Below, piece after piece: positions 56,980-64,000 of a DNA stretch of 64,000 bases. The position numbers and the translations under genes are program-made. The first letter of the stretch is position 1; every line of letters begins with the position of its first letter. Source of the stretch: Flavobacteriaceae bacterium Ga0077528 (lineage in GTDB: Bacteria; Bacteroidota; Bacteroidia; Flavobacteriales; Flavobacteriaceae). Location: positions 31,167 to 95,166 of the forward strand of contig LNDX01000014.1 of the NCBI GenBank assembly GCA_001464475.1, read 5' to 3'. The notes beneath the pieces are model-generated. The model had not been told where the DNA came from. It saw only the letters and a program-made list of their open reading frames with translations, and did no database searches.

Positions 56980-57225
56980 TTATTTATGAGTACATTTTTT
57001 TTCAGGGACAGGGTCATAACCAGATTTTCCCCATGGATGACAACTTAAAATTCGTTTAATTCCTAAATAAAATCCTTTTATCAATCCATGAACTTTCAAG
57101 GCTTCAAGAAAATAACTGGAACATGTAGGTTCGAATCGACAAGTTGAAGGAGTGAATGGTGATATTGCTTCTTGATAAAACCGAATAAGTAGTACAAGAG
57201 GAAAAATAATTATTTTTTTCACCAT
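56980..57225 (-). CDS. yidD: Membrane protein insertion efficiency factor YidD
   Basis: An 81-residue peripheral membrane protein that assists YidC-dependent insertion. The N-terminal amphipathic helix ([18 protein letters not shown]) is followed by the family core [21 protein letters not shown] at 23-43 (the cysteine-rich signature) and [17 protein letters not shown] near the end. It lies 11 bases after cysS and 69 before lgt on the same strand. In many bacteria yidD is beside rpmH/rnpA, so this position with lgt is less common but known from Bacteroidetes. Confidence 0.94.
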   Translation of the reverse strand: MVKKIIIFPLVLLIRFYQEAISPFTPSTCRFEPTCSSYFLEALKVHGLIKGFYLGIKRILSCHPWGKSGYDPVPEKKCTHK

Positions 57226-57236
57226 TTGAATTTTGA

Positions 57237-58718
57237 TTAAACACTAAAGGATGTTCCTTCTTTTCCGTCTTTTAGTTGAATACCAAGTGCTAATAATTTA
57301 TCTCTAATTTCGTCTGAAAGTGCCCAGTTTTTATTGGCTCTTGCTTCATTTCGCATTTCAATTAGCATTTCGACAACACCTTCTAATTTTTCTGAGTTAT
57401 TTCCAGAAGATTTTTCATTTCTAATACCTAAAACTTCAAAAGTAAATTCCTCTAAAGTCGTTTTTAATAATTCTAAATCAGCTGAAGTTATTGATTCTCT
57501 TTTATCATTAAGTAAATTTACAAAACGTATTCCTTCAAAAAGTAGAGCGATTAAAATAGGAGTATTGAAATCATCATTCATTGCATCATAACAACTTTGG
57601 CTCCAAGAAGAAATATCTAAAGTAGAAGAAGAACTTGTTTGAATATCGTTCAAAAGTTGAAGACCTTCCATCAATCTATTGAAGCCTTTTTCACTTGCTA
57701 CCATTGCATCGTTAGAAATATCTAAAACACTTCTATAATGAGCTTGTAAAAAGCAAAAACGAACTACATTTGGGTGAAAAGGTTTTTCAAAAAAATTATT
57801 TCCACCTTCAATCAGTTCCATTGGAAGAATATAATTTCCAGTAGATTTACTCATTCTTAAACCGTTCATTGTTAGCATGTTTGTATGCATCCAATGTCTT
57901 ACTGGTGAAACTCCATTGCAAGCTTTTCCTTGTGCAATTTCACATTCGTGATGAGGAAATTTCAAATCCATTCCGCCACCGTGAATATCAAATTGTTCTC
58001 CAAGATATTTAGTACTCATTGCTGTACACTCAAGATGCCAACCAGGAAAACCTTCGCCCCAAGGAGAGTTCCATCGCATAATGTGAGCAGGAGTCGCATG
58101 TTTCCACAATGCAAAATCTTGTGGATTTTTTTTCTCGTTTTGACCATCCAAATCACGAGTGTTTGCTAGTAATTCTTCAACATTTCGGTTGTTTAATTCA
58201 CCATAATTCAAACCTCTTTTGTTATACTCTAAAACGTCAAAATAAACCGATCCATTGCTTTCATAAGCAAATCCTTCATCTATCAATTTTTGAGTTAATT
58301 CTATTTGTTCAAGTATATGACCAGTTGCTGTTGGTTCAATATTTGGAGGAAGAAAATTGAATAAATCCAATACTTTGTGAAAATCAACAGTATATTTTTG
58401 AACCACTTCCATGGGTTCTAATTTTTCTAATCTTGATTGTTTTACAAATCTGTCATTTTCAATATCTCCATCATCTGTTAAATGTCCAGCATCAGTGATA
58501 TTTCTAACATAACGAACTTTATAATCTAAATGTAAAAGGTATCTGTAAATAACATCAAAACTCATAAAAGTTCTAACATTACCTAGATGTACATTGCTAT
58601 ATACAGTTGGTCCACAAACATACATTCCAATAGTGCCATCTGTTATTGGAGAGAAAATTTCTTTTTCTCCAGAAAGAGAATTATAAATTTTAAGTGTTTG
58701 ATTTTTATAAAGTTGCAT
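57237..58718 (-). CDS. cysS: Cysteinyl-tRNA synthetase
   Basis: A 493-residue class I aminoacyl-tRNA synthetase. The HIGH-type motif is HLGN at 44-47, after the zinc ligand Cys35 in [20 protein letters not shown] near 231 and HHECEIAQ carry further zinc and substrate residues. The KMSKS-type motif is RMSKSTGNY near 288-296. A helical anticodon-stem domain follows. The C-terminus is complete ([15 protein letters not shown]). It lies 41 bases after folE and 11 before yidD. Confidence 0.97.
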   Translation of the reverse strand: MQLYKNQTLKIYNSLSGEKEIFSPITDGTIGMYVCGPTVYSNVHLGNVRTFMSFDVIYRYLLHLDYKVRYVRNITDAGHLTDDGDIENDRFVKQSRLEKLEPMEVVQKYTVDFHKVLDLFNFLPPNIEPTATGHILEQIELTQKLIDEGFAYESNGSVYFDVLEYNKRGLNYGELNNRNVEELLANTRDLDGQNEKKNPQDFALWKHATPAHIMRWNSPWGEGFPGWHLECTAMSTKYLGEQFDIHGGGMDLKFPHHECEIAQGKACNGVSPVRHWMHTNMLTMNGLRMSKSTGNYILPMELIEGGNNFFEKPFHPNVVRFCFLQAHYRSVLDISNDAMVASEKGFNRLMEGLQLLNDIQTSSSSTLDISSWSQSCYDAMNDDFNTPILIALLFEGIRFVNLLNDKRESITSADLELLKTTLEEFTFEVLGIRNEKSSGNNSEKLEGVVEMLIEMRNEARANKNWALSDEIRDKLLALGIQLKDGKEGTSFSV

Positions 58719-58759
58719 ATTGTATTTATTGTTTTATTGATGTGTAAATGATTAGAAAT

Positions 58760-59431
58760 CTAAAAATTTGTATCTAATTTTATGTAATCTAAAAATTCTC
58801 TTCTAACTATATCATCTTTAAATTTTCCTCCAAATTCAGCAGTAACAGTGCTACTTTCAATATCTCTTATTCCACGAGAATTTACACAAAGATGTTTGGC
58901 ATCAATAATACAAGCTACATTTTCAGTGTTTAAAACTTTTTGAAGTTCTTTAACAATTTGAATGGTTAATCTTTCTTGAACTTGAGGTCTTTTAGCAAAA
59001 TAATCTACAACTCTGTTCATTTTAGACAATCCAACTACAGTTCCATTTGAGATATAAGCAATATGAGCTCGTCCCACTATTGGTAGTAAGTGATGCTCAC
59101 AAGTTGAATAAACAGTAATGTTTTTTTCAACCAACATTTCGTTGTATTTGTATTTATTGTCAAAAGTAGAAGAACTTGGTTTTTTATTTGGATTCAAACC
59201 GCCAAATATTTCTTTAACAAACATTTTTGCCACACGATTGGGTGTGCCTTTTAAACTATCGTCAGTTAGGTCCATTCCAAGAGTGAAAAGTATATTTTCG
59301 ACATCTTTTTTTATTAATTCGATTTTCTCCTCATCCGTTTTCTCAAAAGCATCTTTTCTTAGAGGTGTTTGCTCATTTGTGGCAATATGATTGTTTCCGA
59401 TTTCGTCGGCAAATTCTTCGTTATTGGTCAT
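58760..59431 (-). CDS. folE: GTP cyclohydrolase I
   Basis: A 223-residue homodecameric enzyme that opens the GTP ring, the first step to tetrahydrofolate and other pterins. Zinc ligands are Cys111 and His114 in STCEHHLLPIVG, and Cys182 in HLCVNSRG; His113 is the catalytic neighbour. GTPNRVAKMF is at 62-71, SKMNRVVDYFAKRPQVQERLT at 136-156. The first 35 residues are a variable acidic extension. First gene of the minus-strand run that continues with cysS, yidD and lgt. Confidence 0.97.
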   Translation of the reverse strand: MTNNEEFADEIGNNHIATNEQTPLRKDAFEKTDEEKIELIKKDVENILFTLGMDLTDDSLKGTPNRVAKMFVKEIFGGLNPNKKPSSSTFDNKYKYNEMLVEKNITVYSTCEHHLLPIVGRAHIAYISNGTVVGLSKMNRVVDYFAKRPQVQERLTIQIVKELQKVLNTENVACIIDAKHLCVNSRGIRDIESSTVTAEFGGKFKDDIVRREFLDYIKLDTNF

Positions 59432-59465
59432 TTTTTAATAAGATTTTTTTAGCAAATTTTAATTG

Positions 59466-59498
59466 CAAAGATAAATATTATTGAAATATAATTAGCAA
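59466..59498 (-). promoter_or_regulatory. Promoter of folE
   Basis: On the minus strand TTG (59498-59496) is followed after 22 bases by TATCTTTG (59473-59466), matching the Bacteroidetes -33/-7 pattern at the long end of the spacing. The leader to the ATG at 59431 is about 30 bases. Confidence 0.55.
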
Positions 59499-59585
59499 TG
59501 GAATCTCTATTTTTAAAAATTAGAAATTTTAAGATAAATTTTGGTTAAATTTATGTATATTTCGCTCCTTAAAATGTATTATGCA

Positions 59586-62500
59586 ATGAAAAGAAATACT
59601 CTAATTATATTGTTAAGTTGCCTGTTTATCAATGTTATAACGGCTCAAAATTTATTAGTTAATGGTAATTTTGAATCTGGTGGAATAGGTGTAGGATTTA
59701 ACATCAATAGTACTGGATATAATTATGTTGCAACTCCAACTGGAACGACTACAGCTGGTGATTATTCATTTGGAGGAGATCCGTTTCCCTATAATACGTC
59801 TAATTTTATAAGCGGTTTTGATCATACAACTGGTTTAGCAACTGGTAGAATGATGATTATTGATGGAAGCACAGATGGCGGAAATCCAAGTTTTTGGAAA
59901 GCTGGTAATTCTGGAGGTGGAGTTTGCGGATTAACTATTGGAGCAACATATACTTTTCGTTATTGGGTAAAAACAATTTCTACAAATGTAACAGGGGTGT
60001 CGACACAACCAGATATTAGAGTAGTTTTTAATAATGCAACAGTTTTAACATCGCCACCAAGTTTTTTAGCACCTTTACCTGCTGCTGGATGGGAAATGAG
60101 AACTTATACTTTTACACCAACAAATGCATGTGTAAATATTGAATTAAGAAATTTTAATACAAATCCTGTTGGTAATGATTTTGCTATAGACGACTTGTCT
60201 TTAACACCACCTGCTTCACCATTGTCAATAACTTATTCTGCATTAAATACGTCATGTCCTGCATCTTCAGATGGATCTATCGCAATTTATGCTACTGGAG
60301 GGACACAACCTTACACTAGTTATTCCATAACAGGTCCTGTTTCACAAACAAATGCTTTAGGAATTTTTACAGGTTTACCTGCAGGTACATACACAATATC
60401 AGCAACAGATAGCGCACCAACAACAGTTAGTCAATCAAACGTTGTTATTGCTAATCCAGTAAATCCTTTAGTAGTTTCTTCTAATACTAGTATATGTAGC
60501 GGAAGTAATACAACATTATCTGTTAGTGGAGGTTCCACCTATACTTGGACAGCATCACCAGCTGATCCATCATTGACAACTCCAAATAGTGCAACACCTA
60601 CAGTTAGTCCTTCAGCAACAACTACATATACAGTAACTTCATCAATAACTTCACCAAGAAGTTTAATTGTTAATGGAGATTTTTCACAAGGAAATAGTGG
60701 TTTTAGTACTGATTATCAATATCTAACATCTGCACCAGTGGTTGGAGTTCAAAGGGCTTATGGAATTGTTACAAATCCAAGTTCTTGGTTTACACCTTTT
60801 TCCACTTGTGGTGATCATACCACAGGAACTGGAAATATGATGGTTGTTGATGGTTCAAATTTAAATGCTGGAAATGACAGGTTATGGAGTCAAACGGTTC
60901 CAGTTTTACCAGGTCAAAATCATACATTCAGTTATTGGATTCAAACAGTTGCAACACCAAATCCTGCTCAAATAGAAGTTCTAATAAATGGAGTATCACA
61001 AGGAATTGGTTTAGCTCCAGCTATTTCAACTTGTGGAAATTGGACTCAATATTCATACATTTGGAATTCTGGTGCAAGTAATACGGCACAAATAGTAATG
61101 TATGATAGAACTACTTCTGTTGCAGGAAATGATTTTGCAATTGATGATATTTCATTTACTACAAATGCTACTTGTTCTGTTACACAATCAGTGACTGTTA
61201 CAGTGAATACTTTAGCTTTAATTGTACCGGGTAATCAAATTGTATGTAATGGTACATTAATACCTTCTTTGTCATTTCCAACTAACTTACCAGGAGCAAC
61301 AGTATCATGGACAAACAATAATCCTCTATTGGCGATTGGAAGTGCTGGTCAAGGAAATTTAACTAACGTACTTGCAACTAATACAACTTCTGCTCCAATT
61401 GTAGCAACTATTACAGTGACTGCTTCTTTGAGTGGTTGTACTGATGTTACTAATAGTTTTACAATTACTATAAATCCATCACCATCAGTATTGGTTAATA
61501 GTCCTGTTAAATGCACAGGAGAAACTACTCCAGCATTAATACAAGCTACACCATCTGTTGCTGGAACTTACAACTATGCTTGGACAGTTCCGGCTGGTGT
61601 TCCGGCACCGGGTAATGTACCTAGTTTTAATAGTGCAATTGCTGGAAATTATACAGTTGTAATTACTAATACAACGACTGGATGTGTAAGTCAACCATCA
61701 ACAGGAACACTGACATACATAACTAATTGTTGCCCTGATGAAATTACAATTGATGCTCCAAACCCAGTTTTATGTAACGCATCTAGTTGTACTACTATTA
61801 CAGCATCATACATAGATATTAAAGATACCACTTCTTATACTGTGGCATCTATCCCTTATGCGCCTCTAGCGCCATTAGGTAATGCTGGTACTTCACTTTG
61901 TAATATAGACGATGCATATTCAGCTGCGACACCTTTACCATTTGATTTTAGTTTTTATGGTAGTTGTTTTGACGCATTTCAATTAAGTACTAATACTTAT
62001 TTAACTTTTGTTACAACGAATCCTAATTGTCAACCAGCAACAAGTCCTTGGCCATTTACTGCAGCTATACCAGCTTTGGGTACAGCTCAACCTGAATTTT
62101 TAAATTCCATTTTCTTCCCAATGCAGGATACAAATCCTAATGTTCCAGCTACACCACCAGTTGATGTTAGATATATTGTTGATGGTGTTGCTCCGTGCAG
62201 AAAGTTGATTGTGAATGTAAGAAACATGCCTTTGTTTTCATGTGGAACTGCACAAGGTTTGCAAGAGAGTCAATTGGTTTTATATGAATCAACTAATATA
62301 ATTGATATACACGTTAAAAGAAGAAGCGTTTGTGCTGGATGGAATAGTGGTAGTGGTGTTATAGGCATACATGGTCAAGTAGCAGCTGAAGGACTTGCTG
62401 CACCTGGTAGAAATACAGGTACTTGGATTGCAAATGATGAATCATGGAGGTTTACACCTTCAGGACCTTCTTTGACTTCATTCAGATGGTTAGAAAATGG

Positions 62501-64000
62501 AAACCCAATAGGAACAACTCCTACAATATCAGTCTGTCCATCGGTTACAACTACTTATACAGCAGAGGTTAGATATACTCAATGTAACGTACCTGGACCA
62601 CCGGCAACAATAGTTAGAACCGTTACAGAACCTGTTACTATTGAGGTTTTTCCTGATGATACTTTAACACCAAATTCAATAACTAATTGTATACCAAATA
62701 ATATTTTTAATTTAACATCTAATGAACCTACAGTTTTAGGTTCTTTGAATGGTACAGGAGCTTATGATGTTTATTATTATACAAACCAAGCTGATGCTGA
62801 AAATGCTGCAGCAAATAGTATTGCTAATCCAGCTGCTTATGTTTTAGCTTCAGGTACAAGTCAAACTATCTATATGAGTTTAATTAGTACTACTAATCCT
62901 TGTATCAGAGTTAAATCTTTTAATATTATTTTGGATGATTGTTCGACATGTCCAACCATAACAAATCCATCTCCCACTCAAACATTGTGTTTGAATTCAG
63001 ACCCAACACCATTTACAGTAAATACTACATTTACAGGAGTAAATAGTATAAGTTATGTGTATTTTACAACACCACAAGTTGGTACAAATATGTATACTGG
63101 AGGTACTTTACTTGGAACTGTTACACCTAATGCAGGTGGAATAGCAACTTATGACGCACCTATTTTAGGCAGTGCAGGTTCTTTACCTAATGTTTTAGGA
63201 AGTTATTATGTATATGCTATTGCTAACCCAGCACCTTCAGATGTTACTTGTAGACCATTTCAATTGATTCAAGTAAATGTAAATACATCACCAAATGCCG
63301 GAACAGATGGAAATACAACAATTTGTGAAACATCAACTACTCCAATAAATTTATTTAATTTAATTACAGGCGAGCAAGCTGGAGGAACTTGGTCTCAAAC
63401 TGGTGGAACAGGTGGAGTTTTCAATGCGGCAGCAGGAACCTACACGCCAGCAATTGGAGCTACAACAAGTACTTTTAATTATACTTTAACTGGAGTTGCA
63501 CCTTGTACAGGAGATTTTAGTATAGCAACAATAAACATAAACCCTCAACCAAACGCAGGTAATGATGGTACATTAGATATATGTTTAGGAAATTTAACAA
63601 CAATTGATTTATTTAGTATTATTACTGTTGAACAATCTGGAGGTTCTTGGGTAAGAACATCAGGAACAGGAGGAACTTTTAATGCTCTTGCTGGAACTTT
63701 CACACCATCTGCAACAACTACTAATAGTACTTTTACCTATACTTTGTTAGGAGTTGCACCATGTATTGATGATTCAAGTATTGCTACAATAAATTTTGTT
63801 ACTCAACCAACAGCCGGCACTGATGGCAGTATAAACATTTGCGGCAGTAGTTCAAGTGTTATAAACTTATTTAGTTTGATTACAGGCGAGAGTTCAGGAG
63901 GCGTTTGGACACAGACTTCGGGTAGTGGCGGAACATTCAATGCAGGCGCTGGAACTTTTACACCATCTGCAGGGACTACTTCAAGTACTTTTACTTATAC
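59586..64000 (+). CDS. Giant SprB-like repeat adhesin (3' end outside the window)
   Basis: An open frame from the ATG at 59586 runs to the window edge without a stop (1471 codons). A signal peptide (1-20, ending VITAQ) is followed by a jelly-roll-like domain at about 20-207 (LLVNGNFESGG ... FAIDDLSL) and a SprB repeat at about 216-285 (SCPASSDGSIAIYATGGTQP). A second copy of the jelly-roll-like domain lies at about 359-520 (LIVNGDFSQGN ... FAIDDISF), Ig/PKD-like segments follow, then a Cys-rich beta domain at about 719-958 and 86-residue tandem repeats from 1237. Such proteins are surface adhesins exported by the type IX system and used in gliding. The sorting domain would be at the unseen C-terminus. 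Confidence 0.9.
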   Translation, partial: MKRNTLIILLSCLFINVITAQNLLVNGNFESGGIGVGFNINSTGYNYVATPTGTTTAGDYSFGGDPFPYNTSNFISGFDHTTGLATGRMMIIDGSTDGGNPSFWKAGNSGGGVCGLTIGATYTFRYWVKTISTNVTGVSTQPDIRVVFNNATVLTSPPSFLAPLPAAGWEMRTYTFTPTNACVNIELRNFNTNPVGNDFAIDDLSLTPPASPLSITYSALNTSCPASSDGSIAIYATGGTQPYTSYSITGPVSQTNALGIFTGLPAGTYTISATDSAPTTVSQSNVVIANPVNPLVVSSNTSICSGSNTTLSVSGGSTYTWTASPADPSLTTPNSATPTVSPSATTTYTVTSSITSPRSLIVNGDFSQGNSGFSTDYQYLTSAPVVGVQRAYGIVTNPSSWFTPFSTCGDHTTGTGNMMVVDGSNLNAGNDRLWSQTVPVLPGQNHTFSYWIQTVATPNPAQIEVLINGVSQGIGLAPAISTCGNWTQYSYIWNSGASNTAQIVMYDRTTSVAGNDFAIDDISFTTNATCSVTQSVTVTVNTLALIVPGNQIVCNGTLIPSLSFPTNLPGATVSWTNNNPLLAIGSAGQGNLTNVLATNTTSAPIVATITVTASLSGCTDVTNSFTITINPSPSVLVNSPVKCTGETTPALIQATPSVAGTYNYAWTVPAGVPAPGNVPSFNSAIAGNYTVVITNTTTGCVSQPSTGTLTYITNCCPDEITIDAPNPVLCNASSCTTITASYIDIKDTTSYTVASIPYAPLAPLGNAGTSLCNIDDAYSAATPLPFDFSFYGSCFDAFQLSTNTYLTFVTTNPNCQPATSPWPFTAAIPALGTAQPEFLNSIFFPMQDTNPNVPATPPVDVRYIVDGVAPCRKLIVNVRNMPLFSCGTAQGLQESQLVLYESTNIIDIHVKRRSVCAGWNSGSGVIGIHGQVAAEGLAAPGRNTGTWIANDESWRFTPSGPSLTSFRWLENGNPIGTTPTISVCPSVTTTYTAEVRYTQCNVPGPPATIVRTVTEPVTIEVFPDDTLTPNSITNCIPNNIFNLTSNEPTVLGSLNGTGAYDVYYYTNQADAENAAANSIANPAAYVLASGTSQTIYMSLISTTNPCIRVKSFNIILDDCSTCPTITNPSPTQTLCLNSDPTPFTVNTTFTGVNSISYVYFTTPQVGTNMYTGGTLLGTVTPNAGGIATYDAPILGSAGSLPNVLGSYYVYAIANPAPSDVTCRPFQLIQVNVNTSPNAGTDGNTTICETSTTPINLFNLITGEQAGGTWSQTGGTGGVFNAAAGTYTPAIGATTSTFNYTLTGVAPCTGDFSIATININPQPNAGNDGTLDICLGNLTTIDLFSIITVEQSGGSWVRTSGTGGTFNALAGTFTPSATTTNSTFTYTLLGVAPCIDDSSIATINFVTQPTAGTDGSINICGSSSSVINLFSLITGESSGGVWTQTSGSGGTFNAGAGTFTPSAGTTSSTFTY
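63294..64000 (+). repeat. 258-bp tandem repeats inside the adhesin gene
   Basis: Units start at 63294, 63552 and 63810, an exact period of 258 bases (86 codons); the third is cut by the window edge. Each unit encodes AG(T/N)DG near its head, then IC, a NLF-L-ITGE or SIITVE segment, GG-W, GTF-A-AGT(F/Y)TP and FTYTL-GVAPC. The units have diverged at the DNA level, so they are old or under selection. Confidence 0.9.

Noticed and set aside
57128..57141. GGTTCGAATCGAC resembling a tRNA T-arm
   Set aside because: It lies inside yidD (encoding the CRFEPTC region), and no acceptor stem or anticodon arm surrounds it.
59540..59564. Promoter of the adhesin gene (TTTG and TATATTTC)
   Set aside because: The spacing of about 12 bases is too short, and the -7 element ends in C instead of G.
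63294..64000. CRISPR-like regular repeats at the right edge
   Set aside because: The 258-base units are coding, in frame and diverged, without short identical repeats and spacers.

Overview
The window is one AT-rich chromosomal stretch from a member of the Flavobacteriaceae, most likely Flavobacterium or a close relative. Supporting signs are a type B sorting domain of the type IX secretion system (T9SS), a SprB-like giant adhesin, a fused SecDF, a Bacteroidetes-type FtsE/TPR/outer-membrane-barrel block, promoters of the form TTTG-N18-TANNTTTG, and an almost complete lack of Shine-Dalgarno sequences. No rRNA, tRNA, CRISPR array, prophage or insertion sequence was seen. All functional calls come from reading motifs, not from database searches.

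Layout. 1-3201: 3' end of an unknown gene, then a minus-strand run TPR protein - TonB-like protein - aroE - small membrane protein. 3368-7234: class III aminotransferase, secreted GH13 amylase, CIA30-like protein. 7235-9327: an accessory patch with a LamG lipoprotein and an EVE-HNH endonuclease bordered by short repeats. 9328-15889: purA, a fur-family regulator, a bifunctional relA/spoT gene, a serine hydrolase and an rRNA/tRNA methyltransferase. 15941-22977: a MoxR-DUF58-DUF4350-DUF4129-membrane protein-SpoIIM operon with a divergent RDD protein, probably one membrane-associated MoxR ATPase system. 22988-24802: a T9SS-exported surface protein.

24918-39332 is a surface-glycan locus: FemAB/GNAT-like acyltransferase, nucleotidyltransferase, FdtB-like aminotransferase, Wzx flippase, HAD phosphatase plus UbiA phosphoribosyl-polyprenol synthase, two GT-C-like membrane proteins, a methyltransferase, five glycosyltransferases and an FdtA-like ketoisomerase. 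The genes alternate between strands in blocks whose 3' ends overlap. 39301-45043: ftsE, a 1004-residue TPR protein and an outer-membrane barrel. 45044-48011: a GreA-like protein and asnB, framed by flavobacterial palindromic repeats. 48012-55118: gyrB, a DUF6588-like protein, mdh and secDF. 55252-59431: a DUF6624-like gene and the run folE-cysS-yidD-lgt. 59586 to the window end: the first 1471 codons of a giant repeat adhesin that continues beyond the window.

The most unusual items are a hidden small gene before the nucleotidyltransferase at 26066, readable only with a TTG start or a +1 shift at TTT-TAA; the EVE-HNH gene framed by inverted 11-mers; the compact MoxR/SpoIIM/RDD system; and the 258-bp tandem repeats in the terminal adhesin.
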